Assembly: GCF_003854895.1 (NCBI RefSeq)
Contig: NZ_CP033966.1
Location: 2,356,001 to 2,420,000, forward strand
DNA from: Pigmentiphaga sp. H8
GTDB taxonomy: Bacteria; Pseudomonadota; Gammaproteobacteria; Burkholderiales; Burkholderiaceae_B
Direction of reading: 5' to 3'
DNA length: 64,000 nucleotides
The position numbers were made by a program, and so were the translations under genes. Of this stretch, positions 27,181-36,088 are shown piece by piece (the first letter of the stretch is position 1; each line of letters begins with the position of its first letter). Under the pieces are notes generated by a model. The model saw only the letters and a list, made by a program, of their open reading frames with translations. It did no database searches and was not told the origin of the DNA.

Positions 27181-27803
27181 CGCAGGCGCTTCGGGAAGCA
27201 GCGCCCGTATTCCTCGCAGCCGTGGCAGCCCGGTGCGGGCTGCGGCGTTTCCCCACGCGTGACCGCCAGGTCGTACGCCAGGAATTTCTTCCAGCGCATG
27301 TCGCCCGTGTTGCGCTCGGGCAGCCCGGGGAAGTAGCGATGCAGCGCGCGCGTGACGTCGTCGCGCCCGGCCAGCCCCAGGTCGCGCCATAGGTGATCGG
27401 GCCGCAGACAGGCATGGGCGATGATCGTCGCCAGACAGGTGACGTCGGCGGCGGGAAGCGCGGGGTTGCGCCAGGCCAGCATGTGGGTGCGCAGGTTGGC
27501 CGTGAACGTGGTGCCGGCCTCTGGTTGCGCCGGCAGCGAGGGAAGGAGCGCGCCTGGAAACCAGCGGGCGTACAGCTCCCGTAGCGCTTCCTGAGACAGC
27601 CCCAGCAGGGGCAGCTCGTGCCGGACTTCGCGGGCGGCCAGCAGGCGGGCGAAGAGGCGCGCGTCGAAGGCGTCCGGATGCGCGGAGAAGGAAGCGAGCA
27701 GCGCGGTGCGGGCGGCGGGGTCAGCGCGCCCGGGCTGGGTGTGGGGTCGGTCGAGCAAGGCATTTGCTCCGATGGAAAGGCACAGAGCCAGGTCTGATGT
27801 CAT
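27177..27803 (-). CDS. NifQ-like molybdenum/iron-sulfur protein (orphan)
   Basis: A 208-residue protein matching the NifQ family in its C-terminal half: HLWRDLGL, the RYFPGL helix, the diagnostic GDMRWKKFL and a terminal cysteine cluster CHGCEEYGRCF. NifQ supplies molybdenum for the nitrogenase cofactor and usually has four cysteines (C-x4-C-x2-C-x5-C). Here the first is a glutamine, leaving three. No nitrogenase genes are in the window. A molybdenum-handling role for other molybdoenzymes is possible but unproven. The gene ends against the Rdx gene and precedes nothing obviously related. Confidence 0.75.
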   Translation of the reverse strand: MTSDLALCLSIGANALLDRPHTQPGRADPAARTALLASFSAHPDAFDARLFARLLAAREVRHELPLLGLSQEALRELYARWFPGALLPSLPAQPEAGTTFTANLRTHMLAWRNPALPAADVTCLATIIAHACLRPDHLWRDLGLAGRDDVTRALHRYFPGLPERNTGDMRWKKFLAYDLAVTRGETPQPAPGCHGCEEYGRCFPKRLR

Positions 27804-27815
27804 CTTTCTGGCGCG

Positions 27816-28736
27816 TTACTCGATATTCTGCGCCTGTTCCCGCATCTGCTCGATCAGCAGCTTCAGGTCCATCGCCGCCCGCGTCACTTCCAGCCCGCCC
27901 GCCTTGGATCCCAGCGTGTTGGCCTCGCGGTTCATTTCCTGGAACAGGAAGTCCAGCCGCTTGCCGGCGCTGCCCTTGTCGGCCTTCTTGCCCGCGCCGC
28001 CCTTGCCGATCAGCTGCTTGAGCTCGGCCAGGTGCGAATGCAGGCGCGAGAGTTCCTCGGCCACGTCGATGCGCAGGCCGAACAGGGTGGCTTCATGGGC
28101 CAGGCGTTCGGACAGTTCCTCGCCGCGGATGTTCTGGAAGCCGCCCGGGAAGGCGGCCTCGACGGTGTCGCGCAGCTTGCGCGCGAGCCGTTCGCGGTAT
28201 TCGTGCACGAGCTGGGGCATGCGCTGTTCGACCTCGCCCACGATGGCGGCGACCGAGTCGGCGCGGTCGGCGATCATGGCGGCCAGGCGTTCGCCTTCGC
28301 GGTCGCGCGCTTCCTGCATCTGGGTCAGCGCCTCGCCGGCGGCGCGCAGGGCGGCTTCGCGCCAGGTGTCCTCCGATTCCTCGGCCGCCTGCACGCCGGG
28401 CCAGGACAAGAGTTCGGACAGGCGCGGCGGCTGGACGTCCGGGAGCACGGCCTGGACTTTGCGGAACAGCGTGGCGGCCTGTTCCAGGGCGGCGACGTTG
28501 ATGGATTCGGGGTCGGTGCTGAGGCGGCGCTGGATGGAGGCGCGCACCTCGATCTTGCCGCGCGCCACGCCCTTGGTCAGCATCTCGCGCAGCGGCGATT
28601 CCAGCGCGCGCAGTTCGTCCGGCATGCGGAAATGGAGATCGAGGAAGCGGCTGTTGACGCTGCGCAGTTCGATGGACACCGAACCGTGGTCGGTGTCGGC
28701 GCGCGCGGCGCCGAAGGCGGTCATGCTACGGATCAT
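27816..28736 (-). CDS. yicC: YicC family endoribonuclease
   Basis: A 306-residue protein of the YicC/YloC family, with the N-terminal signature MIRSMTAFGAARADTDHGSVSIELRSVNSRFLD-like region (residues 1-33) and the C-terminal DUF1732 part ending GLEVTRAAMDLKLLIEQMREQ. YicC proteins are RNA-cleaving or RNA-decay-linked factors. It is divergent from rph, a conserved pairing of RNA-processing genes in proteobacteria. Confidence 0.93.
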   Translation of the reverse strand: MIRSMTAFGAARADTDHGSVSIELRSVNSRFLDLHFRMPDELRALESPLREMLTKGVARGKIEVRASIQRRLSTDPESINVAALEQAATLFRKVQAVLPDVQPPRLSELLSWPGVQAAEESEDTWREAALRAAGEALTQMQEARDREGERLAAMIADRADSVAAIVGEVEQRMPQLVHEYRERLARKLRDTVEAAFPGGFQNIRGEELSERLAHEATLFGLRIDVAEELSRLHSHLAELKQLIGKGGAGKKADKGSAGKRLDFLFQEMNREANTLGSKAGGLEVTRAAMDLKLLIEQMREQAQNIE

Positions 28737-28941
28737 GGCGAAGGCCTGTCAGGACGTGGGCAAGGCCGACGAGCACGGCGACAGGGCCGGTGCGTTTGTC
28801 GGCATGAATCAGCATGATAAATCGCACGGAAGGGTTCGTGGGGCCTTGCCCGTACAATGTCCGCATCCGGCCGCCGCGGCGCGGCCCATGCGTCCTGGGC
28901 GCCGGCGCGCCGGTCCGCCCGCCGATCTGGAGTCTTTTTTC

Positions 28942-29697
28942 ATGAGCATTGCCCCTTCCGCATTCGCCCGGCCGTCCGGCCGCGGCCTCGCCTCGCTGCG
29001 TCCTGTTTCCCTGCAACGCGGCTATACCCGCTATGCCGAAGGGTCGGTGCTGGTGAGCTTCGGCGACACGCAGGTGATCTGTACCGCCAGCGTCGAGGAC
29101 AAGGTGCCGCCGTTCCTGAAGGGCATGGGGCAGGGCTGGGTCACGGCCGAATACGGCATGCTGCCGCGGGCCACGCATACGCGCGGCGGCCGCGAGGCGG
29201 CCAAGGGCAAGCAGACCGGCCGCACGCAGGAAATCCAGCGCCTGATCGGCCGCAGCCTGCGCGCGGTGTTCGACCTGGAGAAGCTGGGCGAGCGCACGCT
29301 GCACCTGGATTGCGACGTGATCCAGGCCGACGGCGGCACGCGCACGGCCAGCATCACCGGGGCCTTCGTCGCGGCCAGCGATGCGATCGCGCTGCTGATG
29401 GCGCGCGGCGCCCTGGCCGCTTCGCCCATCCGCGACCACGTGGCGGCGGTATCGGTGGGCATCTATCAAGGGCAGCCGGTGCTGGACCTGGACTACGCCG
29501 AGGATTCGCAGTGCGAGACCGACATGAACGTCGTGATGACGGGCAGCGGCGCCTATGTGGAAGTCCAGGGCACGGCCGAGGGCGTGCCGTTCTCGCGCCA
29601 GGAAATGGATGCGCTGCTGGGGCTGGCCGAGGCCGGCATCGCCGATCTCGTGCGCCTGCAGCGCGAGGCGCTGGCGCAGCCGTATCCGGGCCGTTGA
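28942..29697 (+). CDS. rph: Ribonuclease PH
   Basis: A 251-residue phosphorolytic 3'-5' exoribonuclease that trims tRNA 3' ends. Typical segments are SVLVSFGDTQVICTASVE, WVTAEYGMLPRATHTR, the phosphate-binding GRTQEIQRLIGRSLRA and LDCDVIQADGGTRTASITGA. ATG 28942 follows a purine-rich stretch and gives a short N-terminal extension. It begins a tight rph-rdgB-hemW operon with spacings of 23 bases and a one-base overlap. Confidence 0.95.
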   Translation: MSIAPSAFARPSGRGLASLRPVSLQRGYTRYAEGSVLVSFGDTQVICTASVEDKVPPFLKGMGQGWVTAEYGMLPRATHTRGGREAAKGKQTGRTQEIQRLIGRSLRAVFDLEKLGERTLHLDCDVIQADGGTRTASITGAFVAASDAIALLMARGALAASPIRDHVAAVSVGIYQGQPVLDLDYAEDSQCETDMNVVMTGSGAYVEVQGTAEGVPFSRQEMDALLGLAEAGIADLVRLQREALAQPYPGR

Positions 29698-29720
29698 TGC
29701 CTGTGGGAGCGGAGCGAACG

Positions 29721-30320
29721 ATGGCAAGAAAACTGGTCCTGGCTTCCAACAACGCGGGCAAGCTGCGCGAGTTCTCGTCGCTGCTGGCGCCGCGCGGCTT
29801 CGAGCTGGTGCCCCAGGGCAGCCTGGGCGTGCCGGAGGCGGAAGAACCCCATGTCACGTTCATCGAGAACGCGCTGGCCAAGGCCAGGCATGCCAGCCAG
29901 CTGACCGGCCTGCCCGCGCTGGCCGATGATTCCGGCGTGTGCGTGACGGCGCTGGGCGGCGAGCCCGGCGTTTATTCGGCGCGCTACGCGGCGCGCAACG
30001 GCGGCGAGAAGTCCGATGCCGCCAACAACGCGCTGGTGGTCGAGCGCCTGCGCGGCGCGCAGGACCGCCGGGCCTATTACTACGCCGCGCTGGTGCTGGT
30101 GCGTTCGGCCAACGATCCCCAGCCCTTGATCGGCGAAGGGCTGTGGTGGGGCGAGATCATCGAGCAGCCGCGCGGCGCCGGCGGTTTCGGCTACGACCCG
30201 CATTTCCTGCTGCCCGGCCTGGGCCGCACGGCGGCCGAGCTGTCCGCCGACGAGAAGAACCGCGTCAGTCACCGCGCCCAGGCGCTGGCGGTGCTGATGG
30301 GCAAGCTGGATACGTTCTGA
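29721..30320 (+). CDS. rdgB: RdgB/HAM1 non-canonical purine NTP pyrophosphatase
   Basis: A 199-residue enzyme that hydrolyses dITP, XTP and ITP to monophosphates, keeping deaminated purines out of DNA. Motifs are LASNNAGKLREF, the ADDSGVCV active site and GEPGVYSARYA, with GGFGYDPHF near the end. ATG 29721 has a GGAG ribosome site and yields the family length; an ATG at 29697 overlapping the rph stop would add eight residues. It sits between rph and hemW. Confidence 0.95.
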   Translation: MARKLVLASNNAGKLREFSSLLAPRGFELVPQGSLGVPEAEEPHVTFIENALAKARHASQLTGLPALADDSGVCVTALGGEPGVYSARYAARNGGEKSDAANNALVVERLRGAQDRRAYYYAALVLVRSANDPQPLIGEGLWWGEIIEQPRGAGGFGYDPHFLLPGLGRTAAELSADEKNRVSHRAQALAVLMGKLDTF

Positions 30321-31555
30321 TGGCCCGGTCCATCGCGATCCGGCCGGCGGGGCAGGGGGCGCCCGCGGCGCGCGCGGCCATGCCGTTCGCGCCCGGCCCC
30401 AGCCTGCTGACCAGCCTGCCGCCCCTGTCGGTGTACGTGCACGTGCCCTGGTGCGTGCGCAAGTGCCCGTATTGCGATTTCAATTCGCACGCGGCGCCCG
30501 ATGAGCTGCCGGAGTATCGCTACCTGCAGGCGCTGACCGCCGATCTCGATCAGAGCCTGCCGCAGGTGTGGGGCCGCAAGGTGGTGTCGGTCTTCATCGG
30601 CGGCGGAACGCCGAGCCTGTTGTCGGCCGCCACGATGGATTCCTTGCTGGCGCTGCTGCGCTCGCGGCTGCCGCTCCTGCCCGACGCCGAGATCACGATG
30701 GAAGCCAACCCCGGCACGGTCGAGGCCGGGCGCTTCGCCGATTTCGCGGCCAGCGGGGTCAACCGCATTTCGCTGGGCATACAGAGCTTCGACGACGACC
30801 GCCTGCGCGCGCTGGGCCGCATCCACGACGGCCGGGCGGCGCGCGAGGCGATCGCCATCGCGCAGCGCCACGTCGAGCGGGTCAATCTGGACCTGATGTT
30901 CGCGCTGCCGGGGCAGACCCTGGACGGCTGTCTGGACGATGTCGAGACCGCGCTGTCCTTCGGGACGGAACACCTGTCCCTGTACCACCTGACGCTGGAA
31001 CCGAACACGGTCTTCGCCAAGTATCCGCCGCAACTGCCCGACGACGATACGGCCTTCGAGATGCAGGACCGGATCGAGGCGCGGCTGGCCGAGGCGGGAT
31101 ACGACCACTACGAGATATCGGCCTATGCCCGGCTCGGTGCCCGCTGCCGCCACAACCTGAACTACTGGGAGTTCGGCGACTACCTCGGCATCGGCCCGGG
31201 TGCCCACGGCAAGTTGTCCTTCCACGACCGCATCCTGCGCGAGGCGCGCGTGCGCAATCCCCAGTCCTGGATGGATGCGCTGCTGGACCCGGCGGATGGC
31301 GCGACGCACCTGGCGGAATCGCGGCTGGTGGGGCCCGACGAACTGCCCTTCGAATTCATGCTGAACGCGCTGCGGCTGGCCGATGGCGTGCCGGCGGCCA
31401 GCTTCGCCGAACGGACCGGCCTGAACCTGGCCACCATCGCCCGGCCGCTTGCCCGCGCCGTGGAGCGGGGCCTGCTGGACGAGGATCCGACCCGCATCCG
31501 CGCGACGGCGCTGGGTCGGCGCTTCCTGAACGACCTGCAAAGCCTGTTTCTTTGA
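30320..31555 (+). CDS. hemW: Radical SAM heme chaperone HemW
   Basis: A 411-residue radical SAM protein. The cluster motif is Cys-xxx-Cys-xx-Cys (VPWCVRKCPYCDF, about residues 49-58), followed by FIGGGTPSLL, the MEANPGTVE and ISLGIQSF strands and the HemN C-terminal domain. HemW binds heme and supplies it to respiratory enzymes; it is not coproporphyrinogen dehydrogenase because the extra cysteine of HemN (CxxxCxxCxC) is absent. Its ATG overlaps the rdgB stop by one base. Confidence 0.94.
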   Translation: MARSIAIRPAGQGAPAARAAMPFAPGPSLLTSLPPLSVYVHVPWCVRKCPYCDFNSHAAPDELPEYRYLQALTADLDQSLPQVWGRKVVSVFIGGGTPSLLSAATMDSLLALLRSRLPLLPDAEITMEANPGTVEAGRFADFAASGVNRISLGIQSFDDDRLRALGRIHDGRAAREAIAIAQRHVERVNLDLMFALPGQTLDGCLDDVETALSFGTEHLSLYHLTLEPNTVFAKYPPQLPDDDTAFEMQDRIEARLAEAGYDHYEISAYARLGARCRHNLNYWEFGDYLGIGPGAHGKLSFHDRILREARVRNPQSWMDALLDPADGATHLAESRLVGPDELPFEFMLNALRLADGVPAASFAERTGLNLATIARPLARAVERGLLDEDPTRIRATALGRRFLNDLQSLFL

Positions 31556-31616
31556 ACGGGCGAAAAGGCGGACCGTTGCCCGTAACCGTGCGGGCCGCGC
31601 CATCACGCGGCACGAA

Positions 31617-31633
31617 TGCACTTTTATGGTGCA
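31617..31633. promoter_or_regulatory. NtrC binding site upstream of glnA
   Basis: TGCACTTTTATGGTGCA matches the NtrC enhancer pattern TGCAC-N6-GGTGCA on both arms. It lies about 160 bases upstream of the sigma-54 promoter, a normal distance for enhancer looping. Confidence 0.85.
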
Positions 31634-31655
31634 AAATAAGCCTGGTTTCCCCTTT

Positions 31656-31672
31656 TGCACCAATATAGGGAA
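31656..31672. promoter_or_regulatory. Second, degenerate NtrC half-site
   Basis: TGCACCAATATAGGGAA has a perfect left arm (TGCACC) and a poor right arm. It lies 39 bases after the strong box. Paired strong and weak NtrC sites are usual at glnA, so it probably aids cooperative binding. Confidence 0.5.
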
Positions 31673-31791
31673 TGCCCCGGCCGGGTATGCTTCATGGTGG
31701 TGCGAGGCCTGACATCTTCCCCGGCTCGCCGATGTGCGAGAATGCCGCGCCGTCCTGCGCAAGCGGGCCGGCAAGCGGCCCCGGCCGATGC

Positions 31792-31808
31792 TGGCACGGA
31801 AACTGCTT
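31792..31808 (+). promoter_or_regulatory. Sigma-54 promoter of glnA
   Basis: TGGCACGGAAACTGCTT has the -24 GG and -12 GC elements separated by exactly ten bases and matches TGGCACG-N4-TTGCW at nearly every position (CTGC for TTGC). Transcription should begin near 31818, about 100 bases before the glnA start. Confidence 0.85.
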
Positions 31809-31921
31809 AACTTGATGCGCAACCGTTCAGCCCAGATCGCTTCCGGTCGCGCTGTATGCATTATCGAGAACGCTTGAGCCTCCGGGAGCCGGAGGCGGTT
31901 ACGAGACTATCAGGAGCCCTA

Positions 31922-33334
31922 ATGGCAACGCCCAAAGACGTCCTCAAGATGATTGCGGACAACGAGGTCAAGTTCGTTGACTACCGTTTCACCGATACGC
32001 GTGGCAAGGAACAGCACGTGACGGTGCCGTCCCATACCGTGGACGATGACAAGTTCGAAACGGGCCATGCTTTCGACGGCTCCTCGATTGCCGGCTGGAA
32101 GGGCATCGAAGCCTCGGACATGCTGCTGATTCCCGAGCCCTCGACCGCCCGCATGGATCCGTTCCGCGAGGAATCGACCCTGATCCTGACCTGCGACGTG
32201 GTCGAGCCTTCCGACATGAAGGGCTATGACCGCGACCCCCGCTCGCTGGCCAAGCGCGCCGAAGCCTACCTGAAGTCCTCGGGCCTGGGCGACACCGCCT
32301 ACTTCGGTCCCGAGCCCGAATTCTTCGTGTTCGACGGCGTGACCTGGAACGTCGACATGTCCGGCTGCTTCGTCAAGATCAAGTCGGAAGAGGCCTCGTG
32401 GTCCACCGGCATCGACTACGACGGCGGCAACCTGGCCCATCGTCCCTCGGTCAAGGGCGGCTATTTCCCCGTTCCGCCCACCGATTCCTTCCAGGACCTG
32501 CGTTCGGAAATGTGCCTGCTGCTGGAGCAGCAGGGCGTGCCGGTCGAAGTGCACCACCACGAAGTGGCGGGCCCCGGCCAACTGGAAATCGGCACCAAGT
32601 TCTCGACCCTGGTGCAGCGCGCCGACTGGAACCAGATCATGAAGTACACGATCTGGAACGTGGCCGCCGCCTACGGCAAGACCGCCACCTTCATGCCCAA
32701 GCCCGTCGTCGGCGACAACGGTTCCGGCATGCACGTCCACCAGTCGATCTGGAAGGACGGCCAGAACCTGTTCGCGGGCAACGGCTACGCCGGCCTGTCC
32801 GAGTTCGCGCTGTACTACATCGGCGGCATCATCAAGCACGCCCGCGCGCTGAACGCCATCACCAACCCCGGCACGAACTCGTACAAGCGCCTGGTTCCGC
32901 ACTTCGAAGCCCCGGTCAAGCTGGCCTACTCGGCCCGCAACCGCTCGGCCTCGATCCGCATCCCGTACGTGGCCAACCCGAAGGGCCGCCGCATCGAGAC
33001 GCGCTTCCCGGATCCGCTGGCCAACCCGTACCTGTCGTTCTCGGCCCTGATGATGGCCGGCCTGGACGGCGTGATGAACAAGATCCATCCTGGCGATCCG
33101 GCCGACAAGAACCTGTACGACCTGCCGCCCGAGGAAGACGCGAAGATCCCGACCGTGTGTGCCTCGCTCGAGCAGGCGCTGGAAGCCCTGGACAAGGACC
33201 GCGAGTTCCTGACCCGCGGCGGTGTGTTCAGCAACGCCATGATCGATGCCTACATCGCGCTGAAGATGGAAGAAGTCACGCGTTTCCGCGTCACGACCCA
33301 CCCCGTCGAGTTCGACATGTACTACGGCCTCTGA
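31922..33334 (+). CDS. glnA: Glutamine synthetase type I
   Basis: A 470-residue GSI enzyme making glutamine from glutamate, ammonia and ATP. Visible landmarks are FDGSSIAGWKGI near residue 50, the metal-site segment GPEPEFFVFD, GDNGSGMHVHQS, the NRSASIRIP arginine region and the adenylylation tyrosine in NLYDLPPEE, which indicates the regulated GSI-beta form. AGGAG precedes ATG 31922. Control by sigma-54 and NtrC is read from the upstream sites. It is followed by a strong hairpin and then ntrB-ntrC. Confidence 0.97.
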   Translation: MATPKDVLKMIADNEVKFVDYRFTDTRGKEQHVTVPSHTVDDDKFETGHAFDGSSIAGWKGIEASDMLLIPEPSTARMDPFREESTLILTCDVVEPSDMKGYDRDPRSLAKRAEAYLKSSGLGDTAYFGPEPEFFVFDGVTWNVDMSGCFVKIKSEEASWSTGIDYDGGNLAHRPSVKGGYFPVPPTDSFQDLRSEMCLLLEQQGVPVEVHHHEVAGPGQLEIGTKFSTLVQRADWNQIMKYTIWNVAAAYGKTATFMPKPVVGDNGSGMHVHQSIWKDGQNLFAGNGYAGLSEFALYYIGGIIKHARALNAITNPGTNSYKRLVPHFEAPVKLAYSARNRSASIRIPYVANPKGRRIETRFPDPLANPYLSFSALMMAGLDGVMNKIHPGDPADKNLYDLPPEEDAKIPTVCASLEQALEALDKDREFLTRGGVFSNAMIDAYIALKMEEVTRFRVTTHPVEFDMYYGL

Positions 33335-33362
33335 TCAGGACCTGATCAGTCGTCAGCAAGGA

Positions 33363-33390
33363 AAAACGGGGCGTTCGAACGCCCCGTTTT
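33363..33390 (+). terminator. glnA terminator/attenuator before ntrB
   Basis: A 28-base perfect palindrome (AAAACGGGGCGTTC and its complement) ends in TTTT. It forms a very stable stem after the glnA stop and only eight bases before the ntrB ATG. It would allow high glnA expression with limited read-through into ntrBC. Confidence 0.9.
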
Positions 33391-33398
33391 CATTGGAC

Positions 33399-34487
33399 AT
33401 GACTCATTTGCTTCCCGATCCTTCCTCCTATCCGGTCGACGCCTTCGCCGCGTTCGAACTGCTGTCCAGCGCCATCCTCGTCATCGACGACGACGGCCTG
33501 ATCCGCTATGCCAACGCCCCGGCCGAGGATTTGTTCGAGGTCTCGGTGCGGCAGTTGTACGCGGTCAAGGCCGGCGACCTGTTCCGCGATGGCGAGCAGT
33601 TGCGCCAGTCGCTGGAGGAGGCCCGCCAGCACCTGTTCGCGGACAAGCGGCAGATACTGGAGATCGATCGCCTGGGGCGCGAGCCGACGCAGGTATCGGT
33701 AACCGTGGTCGCGCTGGACGGCCAGCCGTGGCCGGCGCTGATCGAACTGCGCGAGATCGAGCAGCAGCTGAAGGTGGACCGCGAGGAACGCCTGCTGGAA
33801 CAGGCGCAGGCCAATCGCGAACTGTTGCGCAACCTCGCGCACGAGATCAAGAATCCGCTGGGCGGGCTGCGCGGCGCGGCGCAATTGCTGGAGGCCGAGT
33901 TGTCCGATCCCGCGCTGATCGAATACACCCAGGTCATCATCCAGGAGGCGGACCGTCTCCAGACCCTGGTGGACCGCCTGCTGGTGCCGCATCGCGCGCC
34001 GCGCATCGTCGGCGACGTCAACATCCACGAGGTCTGCGAGCGCGTGCGGTCGCTGGTGCTGGCCGAGTATCCGAACGGGCTGCGCATCGTGCGCGACTAC
34101 GACGCGGCGATTCCCGAGTTCCGGGGCGACAAGGCGCAGTTGATCCAGGCCGTCCTGAACGTCGTGCGCAACGCCGCCGAGGCCTTGTCGCCACGCATCG
34201 CGGCCGGCGATGCCGAGATCACGCTGCGCACCCGTGTGGCGCGCCAGGTCACCTTGGCCAAGCAGCGTTTCAGGCTGGCATTGGAATTGCATGTGATGGA
34301 CAACGGCCCGGGGATTCCCCCTGAATTGCTGGACCGGATCTTCCATCCGCTGGTGTCGGGACGTGAGGGCGGCAGCGGACTGGGATTGACCCTGGCTCAG
34401 ACTTTCGTGCAGCAGCACGAGGGTGTGATCGAATGCGACAGCCGGCCCGGCCTGACCGATTTCCGCCTGCTGTTGCCCTTACCTTGA
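33399..34487 (+). CDS. glnL: Nitrogen regulation sensor histidine kinase NtrB
   Basis: A 362-residue soluble histidine kinase: PAS domain (about 15-120), HisKA domain with the phosphorylated His148 in NLAHEIKNPLGG, and a HATPase domain with N-box NVVRNAAEAL, GPGIP and GGSGLGL motifs. It phosphorylates or dephosphorylates NtrC under control of PII. ATG 33399 comes just after the glnA terminator and lacks a strong ribosome site, which fits low expression. A weak in-frame TTG at 33393 is an alternative. Confidence 0.95.
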   Translation: MTHLLPDPSSYPVDAFAAFELLSSAILVIDDDGLIRYANAPAEDLFEVSVRQLYAVKAGDLFRDGEQLRQSLEEARQHLFADKRQILEIDRLGREPTQVSVTVVALDGQPWPALIELREIEQQLKVDREERLLEQAQANRELLRNLAHEIKNPLGGLRGAAQLLEAELSDPALIEYTQVIIQEADRLQTLVDRLLVPHRAPRIVGDVNIHEVCERVRSLVLAEYPNGLRIVRDYDAAIPEFRGDKAQLIQAVLNVVRNAAEALSPRIAAGDAEITLRTRVARQVTLAKQRFRLALELHVMDNGPGIPPELLDRIFHPLVSGREGGSGLGLTLAQTFVQQHEGVIECDSRPGLTDFRLLLPLP

Positions 34488-34537
34488 TCGAAGAATTGGA
34501 TGGATTTTTTTTCCCGAGCGTACCTAGGAAGGCAGCG

Positions 34538-36058
34538 ATGAAACCGATCTGGATCGTAGATGATGACCGTTCGATCCGCTGGGTGCTCGAAAAAGCCTTG
34601 GCCCGCGAGAACCTGCCCAGCCGCAGCTTCGGCACCGCGCGCGAGGCCCTGGACGCCCTGAACGACGACGTGCCCCAGGTGCTGGTGACCGACATCCGGA
34701 TGCCCGGGGCCGGCGGCATCGAACTGTTGCAGGCGGTCAAGCGGCGTTTTCCGGCGCTGCCCGTCATCGTCATGACGGCGTATTCCGACCTGGAGAGCGC
34801 GGTATCGGCCTTCCAGGGGGGCGCCTTCGAGTACCTGCCCAAGCCCTTCGACGTGGACACCGCGACCGAACTGATCCGCCGCGCCGTCGAGGAAAGCCTG
34901 CGCGAGGAGGCCTCGGCCGACGAGACGCTGGTCGGCACGCCCGAGATCCTGGGGCAGGCGCCGGCCATGCAGGAAGTGTTCCGCGCCATCGGCCGCCTGT
35001 CGCAGTCGCAGGTCACGGTCATGATCACCGGCGAATCGGGCAGCGGCAAGGAACTAGTGGCGCGCGCACTGCATCGGCATAGTGCCCGGGCCTCCGGCCC
35101 CTTCGTGGCGATCAATACCGCCGCGATTCCGCGCGACCTGCTGGAGTCCGAGCTGTTCGGCCACGAGCGCGGCGCCTTCACCGGCGCGCAAAGCATGCGC
35201 CGCGGCCGCTTCGAGCAGGCCGACGGCGGCACGCTGTTCCTGGACGAGATCGGCGACATGCCCGCCGAATTGCAGACGCGCCTGTTGCGGGTGCTGTCGG
35301 ACGGCAGCTTCTATCGCGTGGGCGGGCACAACCCGGTGCACGCCAACGTGCGCGTCATCGCGGCCACGCACCAACCGCTGGAAGAACGCGTCAAGCAGGG
35401 CCTGTTCCGCGAGGACCTGTTCCATCGGCTCAATGTGATCCGCCTGCGCCTGCCGCCGCTGCGCGAGCGGGCCGAGGACATCCCGCTGCTGGCCCGCCAT
35501 TTCCTGGCGCGCAGCGCGCGCGACCTGGGCGTGGAACCCAAGCGCTTCACGCCCGCCGCGCTGGCGGCCCTGTCGCGCTTTCCGTTTCCCGGCAACGTGC
35601 GGCAGCTCGAGAACGTCTGCCATTGGCTGACCGTGATGGCGCCGGCGCAGACGGTGGACGTGCAGGACCTGCCGCCCGAACTCCTGGAGAAGATGCCGGC
35701 CGAGGGCGATAAAGCGCTGGCGCCGGGTGCCTTCGCCGCGACAATGCAGGCGCTGACGCCGGATCGCGGCGTGCTGGCCGGGCCGAGCGCGGAGGTGGCG
35801 CACACCGCCGGCGGCGTGGTCGTGGCCGATCGCCCGAATCCGTGGCTGGGCGGCCTGCAGAGCGACGTCGAACAACGCCTGCAGCGGGGCGAGCCCGACA
35901 TCATGCAGACCCTGACCCGCCAGTTCGAAAGCATGCTGATCTCGACCGCGCTGCGCGCCACCCGGGGCCGCCGGATCGAGGCGGCGCTGAAGCTGGGCAT
36001 CGGACGCAACACCATCACGCGCAAGATCCAGGACCTGGGGCTGGACGACGACGATTGA
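34538..36058 (+). CDS. glnG: Nitrogen regulation response regulator NtrC
   Basis: A 506-residue sigma-54 enhancer-binding protein. The receiver domain (about 1-120) has the phospho-acceptor Asp52 in VTDIRMPG. The AAA+ domain carries Walker A GESGSGKE, the sigma-54 contact loop GAFTGA and Walker B GGTLFLDEIG. The C-terminal Fis-type helix-turn-helix is RIEAALKLGIGRNTITRKIQ. AGGAAGG precedes the start. It should act at the NtrC boxes before glnA. A longer-than-usual segment (about 390-450) separates the AAA+ and DNA-binding domains. Confidence 0.96.
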   Translation: MKPIWIVDDDRSIRWVLEKALARENLPSRSFGTAREALDALNDDVPQVLVTDIRMPGAGGIELLQAVKRRFPALPVIVMTAYSDLESAVSAFQGGAFEYLPKPFDVDTATELIRRAVEESLREEASADETLVGTPEILGQAPAMQEVFRAIGRLSQSQVTVMITGESGSGKELVARALHRHSARASGPFVAINTAAIPRDLLESELFGHERGAFTGAQSMRRGRFEQADGGTLFLDEIGDMPAELQTRLLRVLSDGSFYRVGGHNPVHANVRVIAATHQPLEERVKQGLFREDLFHRLNVIRLRLPPLRERAEDIPLLARHFLARSARDLGVEPKRFTPAALAALSRFPFPGNVRQLENVCHWLTVMAPAQTVDVQDLPPELLEKMPAEGDKALAPGAFAATMQALTPDRGVLAGPSAEVAHTAGGVVVADRPNPWLGGLQSDVEQRLQRGEPDIMQTLTRQFESMLISTALRATRGRRIEAALKLGIGRNTITRKIQDLGLDDDD

Positions 36059-36088
36059 CGCCGGCGGCGCCGGGCGGCGCCCCAGCCG

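Larger units (their letters stand above)
31556..31921. other. 366-base glnA control region
   Basis: No gene is present. The region holds one strong NtrC box (31617-31633), a weaker second half-site (31656-31672), and a sigma-54 promoter (31792-31808). This is the expected enhancer-promoter spacing for nitrogen-regulated glnA transcription. The rest is unremarkable GC-rich leader of about 100 bases before the glnA ATG. Confidence 0.75.

Noticed and set aside
27177..27803. Evidence for nitrogen fixation
   Set aside because: A lone NifQ-like gene with an altered cysteine motif and no other nif gene does not indicate diazotrophy.
31643..31659. TGG..TTTTGCA as a second sigma-54 promoter before glnA
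   Set aside because: The GG and GC elements are 11 bases apart rather than 10, and it lies between the NtrC sites; the 31792 element is far better.
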